From NCBI RefSeq assembly GCF_025244865.1, contig NZ_CP104272.1, forward strand, positions 496,001-560,000: a stretch of 64,000 nucleotides of DNA, given 5' to 3'. This document shows positions 21,456 through 30,108 of the stretch, piece by piece; position 1 is the stretch's first letter, and the number at the start of each line of letters is the position of its first letter. Source of the DNA: Arthrobacter sp. zg-Y1110 (lineage in GTDB: Bacteria; Actinomycetota; Actinomycetes; Actinomycetales; Micrococcaceae). Under the pieces are notes generated by a model that was not told where the DNA came from, did no database searches, and saw nothing but the letters and a program-made list of their open reading frames with translations. The translations under genes were made by a program, and so were the position numbers.

Positions 21456-22889
21456 TCAGCGGTGGTCGGTCTCGGCCTCGGCGGCGTCAACCTCGGCGTC
21501 GGCGGGCCTCGGGATGAGGAAGGACGTGGCCAGGGCCAGCGCCAGGATGACCAGACCGGCAATGATACCGGCGTAGTACCCGGTGGAGCCGGCGCCGTCG
21601 GCCGGGGTGGCCGCCGTCTTCACCGCGTAGATCACGGCGAAGCTCAGGCCCGCGCCCAGATTGAAGGCACCGGCGTTGAGGCCGGGCAGGAAGCCGGGGT
21701 TCTCCCGAGGGGAGAGCACGATACCCAGTCCGTTGAGCATGATGTTGCTGATGCCGGCATAGGTGATGCCGATCAGCACGGACACGCCCAGCAGCCCCAG
21801 CCGGGAGTCGCTGCCGACCATCAGGAGCATCAGGGCCAGGGTGATGACGGAGCCGACCAGGCCGATCCGCAGCACCTTGCCGTAACCCCAGCTGGCGGCC
21901 AGCCGGCCGGCGAGGGGGCCCAGGAGCAGGCCCGCAAGGGCGTACGGCGTAAGGGTCCACCAGGCGGACTCCTCGGCGCCCATGCCGAAACCGACGACGC
22001 CGTCCTGCGCCAGGGCCGGGATGATGCCGTTGATGACGGCAAACACTCCGGTCATGGTCAGCAGTGTGGTCAGGAGCAGGGCCCAGGTGGAGCGCTGCTT
22101 CAGCAGGTAGGTTGCCACGAGCGGTTGCTCGGTGCGGTTCTCCACCTTCCAGAACGCCACGAAGGCGAGAATGCCGATGACGATCAGGGCGATTACCAGC
22201 GGCCAGTTGGCGTCCCCCAGCTTGCCCGCTTCGTTGAACGCGGTCAGCAGCGTACCCACGGAGATGACCAGCGGAACAACGCCCGCCCAGTCCATCTTTT
22301 CCTTCTTCTCGGCCCGGGATTCGGGGGCCAGGAAGAAGAGCAGGGCCGTGGCGACCGCACCGACAATGGCCATGGCCCAGAAGACTGAGGCGAACCCGTG
22401 GTTTTCCGCGAGGTAGCCGCCGGCGACGGCGTCGACCCCGGCAATGCCGCCGTTGACGGCGGTGATGACGCCCATCAGGGTGCCGTACAGCTTGGGGTCG
22501 CGGATCTCCACGCGCAGCATGATCAGCGTCAGCGGAACCACCGGTCCCGAAACGCCCTGGATCAGTCGGGCGATGAAGAGAACCTCAATGCTCGGGGCCA
22601 GGGCGGCGACCACGGAGCCGATGGTCAGGACCACCAGCATGCCGGTCAGGACCTTCTTGCGGCCGATGATGTCGCCCAAGCGAGGCAGGAACAGGGAGAA
22701 CAGCGCGGCGGCGGTGAAGAACGCGGTCTGCGTCAGTCCGACTGCCGCCGAGGTGGTTTCCAGTTCCTCCTCGATGCTGACCAATGCGGGGGAGAGCATG
22801 GAGGCGTTGAGCTGGAACGCCACGCAGGCGGCCAGCAGGGCGGCCATTAGTGCGCCGACGTTTACCCGCCGGCGGGCGGTTTCAGTCAC
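21456..22889 (-). CDS. MFS transporter, nucleoside-operon copy B
   Basis: A 477-residue major facilitator of about 12 to 14 helices, DHA-type drug:H+ antiporter-like in sequence, with LFSLFLPRLGDIIGRKKVLTG after helix 2 (the conserved MFS loop motif). It is very similar to the protein encoded immediately upstream, over nearly the whole length; differences are scattered substitutions and the C-terminal tail. Its GTG start overlaps the upstream stop in GTGA, so translation is coupled. In this operon a nucleoside or ribose cargo is the likely substrate, but the family also includes drug exporters. Confidence 0.85.
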   Translation of the reverse strand: MTETARRRVNVGALMAALLAACVAFQLNASMLSPALVSIEEELETTSAAVGLTQTAFFTAAALFSLFLPRLGDIIGRKKVLTGMLVVLTIGSVVAALAPSIEVLFIARLIQGVSGPVVPLTLIMLRVEIRDPKLYGTLMGVITAVNGGIAGVDAVAGGYLAENHGFASVFWAMAIVGAVATALLFFLAPESRAEKKEKMDWAGVVPLVISVGTLLTAFNEAGKLGDANWPLVIALIVIGILAFVAFWKVENRTEQPLVATYLLKQRSTWALLLTTLLTMTGVFAVINGIIPALAQDGVVGFGMGAEESAWWTLTPYALAGLLLGPLAGRLAASWGYGKVLRIGLVGSVITLALMLLMVGSDSRLGLLGVSVLIGITYAGISNIMLNGLGIVLSPRENPGFLPGLNAGAFNLGAGLSFAVIYAVKTAATPADGAGSTGYYAGIIAGLVILALALATSFLIPRPADAEVDAAEAETDHR

Positions 22890-24340
22890 GAGTGCACCTC
22901 GATTTTGGCTCGGCCGGCGGTCGGTTCAGCAGCCGCCGGATCAGCGGTGACAGCAGGCTTGGGGATCAGGAAAGACGAGGCCAGGGCCAGGCCCAGAATG
23001 ACCGCGCCGGCAATGATGCCGCCGTAGTAGCCTTCGGTCCCGGATCCGTCCGTAACGGTGGTGGCGGTCTTGGCCGCGTAGATCACGGCGAAGCTCAGGC
23101 CGGCGCCCAGGTTGAACGCGCCGGCGTTGAGGCCGGGCAGGAAGCCGGGGTTTTCCTTGGGGGAAAGCATGACGCCCAGGCCGCTGAGCATGACGTTGCC
23201 GATGCCGGCGTAGGTGATGCCAACCAGGATGGAAATGGCCAGCAGTCCCAGCCGGGAATCGCTGCCGACAACAGGGAGCATCAGGGCCAGGGCGATGACC
23301 GAGCCGATAGTGCCGATCCGCAGCACCTTGGCGTAACCCCAGCTGCCTGCCAGCCGCCCGGCAAACGGGCCCACGACGAGGCCCGCGAGGGCGTACGGAG
23401 TGATGGTCCACCAGGCGGACTCTTCGGCGCCCATCCCGAAGCCCACGGCACCGTCCTGTGCCAGGGCCGGGATGATGCCGTTCATGACGGCAAAGACGCC
23501 GGTCATGGTCAGCACGGTGGTCAGGAGCAGGGCCCAGGTGGAGCGCTGCTTCAACAGGTAGGTGGCGATCAGCGGCTGTTCGGTGCGGTTTTCGACCTTC
23601 CAGAACACCGTGAACGCGATGACGGCAATGACGATCAGGCCGATGACCAGCGGCCAGTTGGCCTCCGCCAACTTGCCGGCCTCGTTGAAGGCGGTCAGCA
23701 GGGTGCCGACCGAGATGACCAGCGGAACAACGCCCACCCAGTCCATCTTTTCCTTCTTCTCGGCCCGGGACTCCGGTACGACGGCGATGACGAGGGCGGC
23801 GGCGATGACGCCGACGACGGCCATGGACCAGAAGATTGACGCGAAGCCGTGGTTCTGCGCCAGATAGCCGCCGGCAATGGCATCAACGCCGGCGATGCCG
23901 CCGTTGACTGCGGCAATGACACCCATCAGGGTGCCGTAAAGCTTGGGGTCGCGGATCTCCACGCGCAGCATGATCATGGACAGCGCAACGGTGGGTCCGG
24001 AGACGCCCTGGATCAGGCGGGCCAGGAACAGTACCTCGATGCTCGGTGCGAGGGCGGCGATCACGGAGCCGATGGTCAGGACCACCAGCATGCCGGTGAG
24101 GACCTTCTTGCGGCCGACGATGTCGCCGAGTCGGGGCAGGAACAGGGAGAACAAGGCGGCTGCGGTGAAGAATGCGGTCTGGGTCAGGGCGACGGCAGCC
24201 GGAGTGGTGTCCAGCTCCTGCTCGATGGTGAACAGGGCGGGGGAGAGCATGGAGGCGTTGAGCTGGAACGCCACGCAGGCGGCCAGCAGAGCCGCCATTA
24301 GTGCGCCGACGCTTACCCGCCGGCGGGCGGTTTCACTCAC
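22886..24340 (-). CDS. MFS transporter, nucleoside-operon copy A
   Basis: A 484-residue paralogue of the next gene, sharing MALLAACVAFQLNASMLSPAL-type N-terminus (shown split), the LPRLGDIVGRKKVLTG loop, the MLRVEIRDPKLYGTLMGV segment and most other helices. The two genes are adjacent, same strand, coupled at both ends by GTGA overlaps (with the nucleoside hydrolase upstream and copy B downstream), which points to tandem duplication inside the operon. Probable role: uptake of nucleosides, or export of freed bases, for the hydrolase/kinase pair. Confidence 0.85.
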   Translation of the reverse strand: MSETARRRVSVGALMAALLAACVAFQLNASMLSPALFTIEQELDTTPAAVALTQTAFFTAAALFSLFLPRLGDIVGRKKVLTGMLVVLTIGSVIAALAPSIEVLFLARLIQGVSGPTVALSMIMLRVEIRDPKLYGTLMGVIAAVNGGIAGVDAIAGGYLAQNHGFASIFWSMAVVGVIAAALVIAVVPESRAEKKEKMDWVGVVPLVISVGTLLTAFNEAGKLAEANWPLVIGLIVIAVIAFTVFWKVENRTEQPLIATYLLKQRSTWALLLTTVLTMTGVFAVMNGIIPALAQDGAVGFGMGAEESAWWTITPYALAGLVVGPFAGRLAGSWGYAKVLRIGTIGSVIALALMLPVVGSDSRLGLLAISILVGITYAGIGNVMLSGLGVMLSPKENPGFLPGLNAGAFNLGAGLSFAVIYAAKTATTVTDGSGTEGYYGGIIAGAVILGLALASSFLIPKPAVTADPAAAEPTAGRAKIEVHS

Positions 24341-25284
24341 AGGTCAACCTCGCCAATGCGCTGAAGTGCGTCGACAACCAGGTCCCAGAATTTCCGGTGG
24401 TCCAGGTCGACGGCTACGGATGTGTTGCAGTCAGCGGGAGCCGGTGCGCGGAAGTCCGCCACAGTCATGCCCAGCGTCAGGGTGCCGGTCAGTTCCACGT
24501 CCAGCGGCACGCGCCGGGTGGTCATGACGGAGGGATCGATGACGTAGGCGACGGCGCACGGGTCATGCACGGGCGGGAAGTCGAAGCCCTGGGCGTCCTT
24601 GTACGCCTCGCCGAAGAACTCGAGCAGTTCGCCGACGAACTTGGCCGGCTTGGTGCCGACGGCGGCGATGCGCTCGGCCACTTCGTCGGTGGCCAGTGCC
24701 TGGTGGGTGAGGTCCAGGCCGACCATGGTCAGCGGCCACTTCTCGTTGAAGACGATGTGTGCAGCTTCGGGGTCGATCTTGATATTGAACTCGGCCACGG
24801 CGGACCAGTTGCCCACGTGGTAACCGCCGCCCATCAGGACAACTTCCTTGACCCGTTCGGCGATGCGCGGTTCCTTGCGCACGGCCATGGCGATGTTGGT
24901 CAGGCCTGCGGTGGGGACAAGGGTGACGGTGTTCGGCTCATGTGCCATGACCGTGTCGATGATCAGGTCCACCGCGTGGCGGGGATCCAGTTCGAGGGTT
25001 GGCTCGGGCAACTCGGGGCCGTCCATGCCGGAGTCGCCGTGGATGTCCGGGGCGTTTTCGATGGTTCGGACCAGGGGCCGGTCGCAGCCGGCGGCGAAGG
25101 GAATGCCTGTGATATTTGCGACACGGGCAATTGCCAGTGCGTTACGTGTCACCTTCTCCAGGGTCTGGTTTCCGACGACGGTGGTCACCGCCAGAAGGTC
25201 GATCTCCGGGCTGCCGTGTGCCAGCAGCAGGGCGACCGCATCATCATGCCCGGGATCGCAATCCAGGATGATTTTGTGGGGCAT
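24337..25284 (-). CDS. Nucleoside hydrolase (inosine-uridine-preferring type)
   Basis: A 315-residue enzyme that splits ribonucleosides into base and ribose. The N-terminal ILDCDPGHDDAVALLLA carries the Asp cluster that binds Ca2+ and the ribose hydroxyls; VTLVPTAGLTNIAMA and VLMGGGYHVGNWSAVAEFNIKIDPEAA-type motifs (given here only in part) are family hallmarks; DPCAVAYVIDP near residue 245 holds the active-site region. Purine or pyrimidine preference is not readable. First gene of the operon with two MFS transporters and ribokinase; GGAG lies 7 bases before ATG. Confidence 0.93.
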   Translation of the reverse strand: MPHKIILDCDPGHDDAVALLLAHGSPEIDLLAVTTVVGNQTLEKVTRNALAIARVANITGIPFAAGCDRPLVRTIENAPDIHGDSGMDGPELPEPTLELDPRHAVDLIIDTVMAHEPNTVTLVPTAGLTNIAMAVRKEPRIAERVKEVVLMGGGYHVGNWSAVAEFNIKIDPEAAHIVFNEKWPLTMVGLDLTHQALATDEVAERIAAVGTKPAKFVGELLEFFGEAYKDAQGFDFPPVHDPCAVAYVIDPSVMTTRRVPLDVELTGTLTLGMTVADFRAPAPADCNTSVAVDLDHRKFWDLVVDALQRIGEVDL

Positions 25285-26300
25285 TACGTCTCCGCTTCGT
25301 TGAGGTTCTAGCTCCGGGACCGCGGTTCCGGCATTTCGGCGCCCACTTCCGGTACTCCTGCAGCGGCCCGCGGCGGTGCGGACATGGGGGAGTGCCCATC
25401 AGGCACCGGAATTAACGATATCGACGTATTGCGGACCACTCCGCCGTGGCTTCTGCCACGCCCCTGGCGGAGCGGCGGCCCAATTTGCCATCTGCCCGCC
25501 TGGAAATTATGCTTTCCGCCGCTCTTTCGCGGGCGGGGCGGGGCGGTGGGCTCTCGCCTCCCCATTCAGCTTGCCCGAACGGCACGGTACCCGCCAGACA
25601 GGTGCAGCGATTCGGGTTGCATGCGCCACCTATCCGCGGACCCCATGCGGGAAGTTGGGGCGGCCGCCCTGCCCGCGAAGGGCGGGGCGGCCGTGCGTTC
25701 TTACCACCGGACCTTTCGCTCCCGAGGGCCTTGCTTCGTGGTCGCGCGGGTGGGCTTGTGGCCCTTGCCGAGACTCTGCCAGCCGGGCAGGGCGGTCTCC
25801 GGAGCGGAGGCAAGCTGCTGTGCGCTCGCCTCGCTCAGCCGCGCTTCGGCCGCCGGAGCGAGATGGATTTGGACCGGCGGCAGTACGGGCTGTTCGGGTT
25901 CGGGCTTTTTAGGTGCACGCATGGTGTTCTCCAATGGCTCTTGGCCGTTGAGGTTATGTCAGGGAAACCGTCCGGGCATGCGAAACGCACACCGGTTCTA
26001 CCGGGAGGCTTTGCGGGGCAGACGGACGGGCTCGGAGGCAGCGCCTCAACAAGCTCTAATGGATGGTGTCTGCGGTGGGTTTCGAGCGCGCAGCGCTACT
26101 CGAATATCAGTGTTCCCATGCGGATGACCATAACAGTGCGCCCGTCCGCGGGATAGCCCTTTCCCTAAGAACCCGATGCATTCTGACGCATTAACGACGA
26201 CGGCACCTGCAGCCGGTGCCGCCGCCGCGCGGTTGAGCGAAGGGGGCTGGTGCCGGGGCGGACAATCCAGCAGGTGCGCAACCGAACGTAGGCTTGAACC
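25285..26300. other. One-kilobase region with little coding content
   Basis: Between the nucleoside operon and the PLP enzyme gene. It must hold the promoter of the leftward operon; a partial palindrome AACGATATCG near 25413-25422 might be part of an operator. Apart from the 73-codon leftward ORF at 25701-25922 the open frames here are rich in Arg, Cys and Trp and look non-coding. A GC-rich inverted repeat (CGGCCGCCCTGCCCG / GGGCGGGGCGGCCG) lies near 25660-25695, and CGGCACC/GGTGCCG at 26201-26221. No tRNA, known RNA or mobile element recognised. Confidence 0.5.
25701..25922 (-). CDS. Small Pro/Ala-rich hypothetical protein
   Basis: A possible 73-residue basic protein, MRAPKKPEPEQPVLPPVQ and so on, ending in a Lys/Arg-rich tail (KGHKPTRATTKQGPRERKVRW, split at about residue 53). 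GGAG precedes the ATG at 25922 by six bases, and residue composition is more protein-like than the other frames of this region. No domain or signal peptide. Could be a small nucleic-acid-binding or linker-like protein; it might equally be chance. Confidence 0.4.
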   Translation of the reverse strand: MRAPKKPEPEQPVLPPVQIHLAPAAEARLSEASAQQLASAPETALPGWQSLGKGHKPTRATTKQGPRERKVRW

Positions 26301-27383
26301 GTGAACACTCTTACGCTTCCGGACCGCACTTGGGCCGAGACCGCCATCCGCCGCATCGAGGCCGAGGGGGCACGCTCGGCGGACACGCACCTGTTCCAGG
26401 TTCCGGTCCCGGCCGGCTGGTCCGTGCAGATCTACCTGAAGGACGAGTCCACCCACCGCACCGGCAGCCTCAAGCACCGGCTGGCCCGCTCCCTCTTCCT
26501 CTTCGGCCTGGTCAACGGCTGGATCACCGAGGGCACCACCATCGTGGAGGCTTCCAGCGGTTCCACCGCTGTCTCGGAGGCTTACTTCGCCCAACTACTG
26601 GGACTGCCGTTTGTGGCCGTGATGCCGCAGAGCACCAGTGCGGAGAAGATCCGGCTGATCGAGCACTACGGCGGGCGCTGCCACTTCGTCGAGGAGCCTT
26701 CCGAGGTATACGCCGCCGCGGAGGCCGTCGCGGCCAGCACCGGCGGGCACTACATGGACCAGTTCACGTACGCAGAACGCGCCACTGACTGGCGGGGCAA
26801 CAACAATATTGCCGAGTCGATCTTTTCCCAGATGGCCCAGGAGGACCACCCGCTGCCGGACTGGATAGTGGTGGGTGCCGGTACCGGCGGGACAAGTGCA
26901 ACGATCGGCCGCTATATCCGTTATCACCGGTATCCCACCCGCCTGGCCGTGGTGGATCCGGAGAACTCCGCGTTTTTCCCCGCCTGGCAGAACCCGGGGG
27001 AGCCCGCGGCCGGAAGGCCTTCCCGAATTGAAGGTATTGGCCGGCCCCGGCCGGAACCCAGCTTCGTCCCGGCGGTAATCGACCACATGATCCAGGTCCC
27101 GGATGCCGCATCCGTGGCTGCCTCGCGGCACCTGAGGCGGCTCACCGGGCTGCATGCCGGCCCCTCCACCGGCACCAATCTCTGGGGTGTCTGGCAGTTG
27201 GCCGCCGCCATGGAAGTGGACGGCCGTTCCGGAAGCATCGTCTCGCTTGTGTGCGACTCGGGGGACCGGTACACCGCATCCTACGGCGACGACGCCTGGC
27301 TGGAGTCCCGCGGCCTGAACCCGGCCCGGGCCACAGCAGTGCTTGAGGAACTGTTCCGGACCGGACGGTGGCCTGAAGGCTGA
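26301..27383 (+). CDS. PLP-dependent cysteine synthase-family enzyme
   Basis: A 360-residue fold-type II PLP enzyme. [11 protein letters not shown] near residue 50 contains the Schiff-base lysine, [15 protein letters not shown] is the substrate-carboxylate loop, and [17 protein letters not shown] is the phosphate-binding glycine loop; [15 protein letters not shown] ends the domain. In actinobacteria close relatives are annotated as cysteine synthase-like, and one (mycobacterial Cds1) is a cysteine desulfhydrase, so either cysteine synthesis or H2S-releasing cysteine breakdown is possible. GTG start with weak ribosome site. Monocistronic. Confidence 0.8.
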   Translation: MNTLTLPDRTWAETAIRRIEAEGARSADTHLFQVPVPAGWSVQIYLKDESTHRTGSLKHRLARSLFLFGLVNGWITEGTTIVEASSGSTAVSEAYFAQLLGLPFVAVMPQSTSAEKIRLIEHYGGRCHFVEEPSEVYAAAEAVAASTGGHYMDQFTYAERATDWRGNNNIAESIFSQMAQEDHPLPDWIVVGAGTGGTSATIGRYIRYHRYPTRLAVVDPENSAFFPAWQNPGEPAAGRPSRIEGIGRPRPEPSFVPAVIDHMIQVPDAASVAASRHLRRLTGLHAGPSTGTNLWGVWQLAAAMEVDGRSGSIVSLVCDSGDRYTASYGDDAWLESRGLNPARATAVLEELFRTGRWPEG

Positions 27384-27443
27384 TCCGCTGCACGCCGGCC
27401 CCGCCGGGGAGCGGCAGGCACTGCTCCTCGATCGTTATTAAGA

Positions 27444-27455
27444 ATTGTTGACAAT
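27444..27455 (+). promoter_or_regulatory. GntR-type operator 1 (ABC importer operon)
   Basis: ATTGTTGACAAT, an ATTGT/ACAAT inverted repeat with a 2-nt centre. Exact copies lie at 32096, 32948 and 33797. It overlaps the -35 hexamer of the importer promoter, so a bound protein would block RNA polymerase. Best candidate ligand: the GntR regulator encoded at 33069. Confidence 0.8.
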
Positions 27456-27476
27456 CATGTTTACCAAAAATACCGT
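27448..27476 (+). promoter_or_regulatory. Promoter of the ABC importer operon
   Basis: TTGACA at 27448-27453, 17-bp spacer, TACCGT at 27471-27476. The -35 lies inside operator 1. Predicted transcript start near 27483, about 39 nt before the ATG. Confidence 0.65.
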
Positions 27477-27521
27477 GTGTGTGACCTAGCTAACTTTTTA
27501 CACGGAAACCGGGGAATGACA

Positions 27522-28499
27522 ATGAAGCCAATTCTTAGGATGCTCGCCGCCTCCACCGCGGTCCTGGCTCTTGCCGCCTGCGGCTCGGGGTCGCCCAGCG
27601 GGGAGGCCGAAGATACCGGCGAGGCCGGTGGCGGGGACCTCACCCAGGTGACGGTCGGAGTCATTCCCATCGTCGACGTGGCACCGATCTACCTCGGCGT
27701 CCAGGAGGGCTTCTTCGAAGAGGAAGGCCTGGAGCTGGAACTGCAGCCGGCCCAGGGCGGCGCGGCCATTGTTCCGGCCGTCATGAGCGGGAGCATGGAC
27801 TTCGGCTTCAGCAACATTTCCTCGATGCTGGTGGCCAAGTCCAAGGGCCTGGATGTGCAGGTGGTGACCGCCGGAGCGGCGTCGACAGGCGAGGACGGCG
27901 CCGATTTCGGCGGCATCCTGGTTAACCCGGATGCCGGGATCGAGACGGCGGCGGACCTTGCGGGCAAGAAGGTGGCCGTGAACACGCTCAACAACATCAA
28001 CGACACCACCGTCCGCGCGGCCGTGCGCAAGGCAGGCGGCGACCCGTCGGGCATCGAGTTCGTTGAGCTGGCCTTCCCCGATATGCAGGCTGCCCTGGAA
28101 CGCGGCCAGGTGGACGCCATCCAGGTGGTGGAGCCCTTCCTGACGGGCGGGCAGAATGCCGGGTCCACTCCGATCGCGTCCAACTACGTGGATACCGCGG
28201 AGGACCTGACCGTCGCCGGCTACTTCACGACGTCGGCGAAGGCCGAGGATGATGCCGAAACAGTGGAGAAATTCACGGCGGCCATGAACAAGTCCCTGGA
28301 ATACGCGGAGGAGAACCCGGACGCTGTCCGCGAGGTCCTGCTCACCTACACGAAGATCGACGCAGAGACGGCGAAGGCACTCACCCTGCCCAGCTTCACC
28401 ACGGAGATCAACCGTGCCGGCGTGGAAACGCTTGCGGAGCTTTCGCTCAGTGACGGTTTGATCAGTGAAGAGCCGAAGCTGGATGAGTTGCTGCCGTAA
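27522..28499 (+). CDS. ABC transporter substrate-binding lipoprotein (SsuA/NMT1-like)
   Basis: A 325-residue lipoprotein: signal MKPILRMLAAST, hydrophobic core and lipobox LAAC with Cys20, then a Gly/Ser/Glu-rich linker. The mature part is the SsuA/NMT1/THI5-like two-lobe fold, with VGVIPIVDVAPIYLGVQEGFFEEEG-type N-terminus (abridged) and FGFSNISSMLVAKSKGLD. Such proteins bind small anions such as sulfonates, nitrate or aromatic acids. An earlier ATG at 27516 touches the GGGGA ribosome site, so the ATG at 27522 was taken. First gene of a four-gene importer operon; context suggests an aromatic carboxylate. Confidence 0.88.
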   Translation: MKPILRMLAASTAVLALAACGSGSPSGEAEDTGEAGGGDLTQVTVGVIPIVDVAPIYLGVQEGFFEEEGLELELQPAQGGAAIVPAVMSGSMDFGFSNISSMLVAKSKGLDVQVVTAGAASTGEDGADFGGILVNPDAGIETAADLAGKKVAVNTLNNINDTTVRAAVRKAGGDPSGIEFVELAFPDMQAALERGQVDAIQVVEPFLTGGQNAGSTPIASNYVDTAEDLTVAGYFTTSAKAEDDAETVEKFTAAMNKSLEYAEENPDAVREVLLTYTKIDAETAKALTLPSFTTEINRAGVETLAELSLSDGLISEEPKLDELLP

Positions 28500-29338
28500 T
28501 GAGTACTGACGTGCTGAAACCCGGCCGGGCTGCGCAGCCACGCGCAGCCCGGCCGGGTGCGCGCCGCCCCGTGCCGAAGCCGGTGCTGGGCCTGGTCGGG
28601 GTCCTTGGCTTCCTGCTGATCTGGGAACTGGTTCCAAGGCTTGGCCTGGTCCAGCCCCGCTTCCTGCCCCCTGCCTCGGAAGTCATCCTCGCCCTCGCCC
28701 GGGACTTCGGGCTGACTGCCTTCTGGGTGGCCGTGGGACACACCCTGATGGCCTGGGCCATCGGCCTGGCAGCCGCCGTCGTCGCCGCCGGCATCCTGGG
28801 CCTGGTGATCGGCATGAGTCCGTTCCTGCGCCGCTTTACCAACTCCACCATCGAGTTCCTGCGCCCGGTTCCGTCGGTGGCGCTGATCCCGCTGGCCGTG
28901 CTGCTGTTCGGCGTCAAAATCGAATCTTCTTTGATGCTGATCATCTATGCCTGCTTCTGGCAGGTGCTGATCCAGGTGCTCTACGGGGTGGCCGACGTCG
29001 ACAATGTGGCAACGCAGACGGCACAGTCCTACGGCTTCTCCAAGCTGCAGCGGATCCGGCACGTGGTGTTTCCCACCGTGCTGCCGTACCTGATGACGGG
29101 CATCCGCCTGGCGGCCTCCGTGGCGCTGATCCTGGCCATCACCGCCGAGCTGATCATCGGCTCTCCCGGGCTCGGGCGTGAAATTGCGGACGCCCAATCC
29201 GGCGGTGCCATCTCCGGCATGTATGCCCTGGTGCTGGCCACCGGCCTGCTGGGCGTGGCGATCAATATCGTGATGCGCCAGGCGGAGCAGCGCCTGTTGT
29301 CCTGGCATCCGTCCGTCCGTGGAGAGGTGGTGCTGTGA
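28499..29338 (+). CDS. ABC transporter permease (SsuC-like) 1
   Basis: A 279-residue BPD_transp_1 permease with about six helices. The cytoplasmic coupling segment EAA-like loop is around TAQSYGFSKLQRIRHVVFPTVLPYLMTGIRLA (positions about 175-205, not quoted further). The ATG overlaps the upstream TAA by one base (TAATG). Pairs with the second permease encoded next to it to form a heterodimeric channel for the SsuA-like receptor. Confidence 0.88.
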   Translation: MSTDVLKPGRAAQPRAARPGARRPVPKPVLGLVGVLGFLLIWELVPRLGLVQPRFLPPASEVILALARDFGLTAFWVAVGHTLMAWAIGLAAAVVAAGILGLVIGMSPFLRRFTNSTIEFLRPVPSVALIPLAVLLFGVKIESSLMLIIYACFWQVLIQVLYGVADVDNVATQTAQSYGFSKLQRIRHVVFPTVLPYLMTGIRLAASVALILAITAELIIGSPGLGREIADAQSGGAISGMYALVLATGLLGVAINIVMRQAEQRLLSWHPSVRGEVVL

Positions 29339-30108
29339 AGACGCTCAAGAGCCTTGCCTACGTGGTTGCGCTGCCCCTGCTGCTGGTGCTCCTGTGGTGG
29401 GCTTCCACCCGCGGCGAACCGAACTTCTTCGTGCCCACACCCTCCGCCCTGGTGGATGTCTTCGGTCCCACCTGGTTTGAGGGACGGATCACCGGGGATG
29501 TCCTGCCGTCGCTGGGAAGGCTGCTCGCCGGGCTCGCCATCGCGATCATCCTGGGCATCGTCGTCGGGCTGCTGGTGGGCCTGAACCGGACGCTGCGGGC
29601 GCTCACCGAACCCGTGTTCGAGTTCTTCCGTGCCCTGCCGCCTCCGGTGCTGGTTCCGGTGCTGATCCTGCTGGTGGGCCTGAATGACGGCATGAAGGTT
29701 GCCGTGATTGTGGTCGGCTGCATCTGGCCGGTGCTGTTGAACACCATCGAAGGGGTGCGCTCCATTGATCCGGTGCAGAACGAAACGACCCGTTCCTACG
29801 GCATCTCCGGGTTGAACCGGATCCGCTACCAGGTGCTGCCCTCTGCCGCACCGACGATCATGGCCGGTATCCGGCAGTCGCTGTCCATTGGCCTGATCCT
29901 TATGGTCATTTCGGAAATGTTCGGTTCCTCCTCGGGGCTGGGCTTCACTATCCTGCAGTTCCAGCGGTCCTTCGCCATCCCGGAAATGTGGTCCGGCATC
30001 CTGGTGCTCGGCCTGATCGGCCTGGCCCTGTCCCTGATCTTCCAATGGTGCGAACGGCGCGTGCTGCGCTGGTACCACGGCCTTAAAGAGGTAGAAAATG
30101 CAGCCTGA
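29335..30108 (+). CDS. ABC transporter permease (SsuC-like) 2
   Basis: A 257-residue permease of the same family as its upstream neighbour but clearly diverged, with six predicted helices and the EAA-type loop around RSYGISGLNRIRYQVLPSAAP. The GTG start overlaps the stop of the first permease in GTGA. Two different permeases rather than a homodimer is less common in SsuC-like systems. Confidence 0.87.
   Translation: MKTLKSLAYVVALPLLLVLLWWASTRGEPNFFVPTPSALVDVFGPTWFEGRITGDVLPSLGRLLAGLAIAIILGIVVGLLVGLNRTLRALTEPVFEFFRALPPPVLVPVLILLVGLNDGMKVAVIVVGCIWPVLLNTIEGVRSIDPVQNETTRSYGISGLNRIRYQVLPSAAPTIMAGIRQSLSIGLILMVISEMFGSSSGLGFTILQFQRSFAIPEMWSGILVLGLIGLALSLIFQWCERRVLRWYHGLKEVENAA

Noticed and set aside
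20490..22388. 632-codon rightward frame across ribokinase and MFS genes
   Set aside because: Shadow of two good leftward genes; Gly/Gln/Asp-rich with no recognisable fold.
22886..24340. Mobile-element duplication of the MFS gene
   Set aside because: No transposase, terminal inverted repeats or target-site duplications flank the two copies; simple tandem duplication explains it.
25384..26127. 247-codon rightward frame in the intergenic kilobase
   Set aside because: Composition heavy in Arg, Cys, Trp and Gly, no ribosome site, no domain; other frames overlap it equally.
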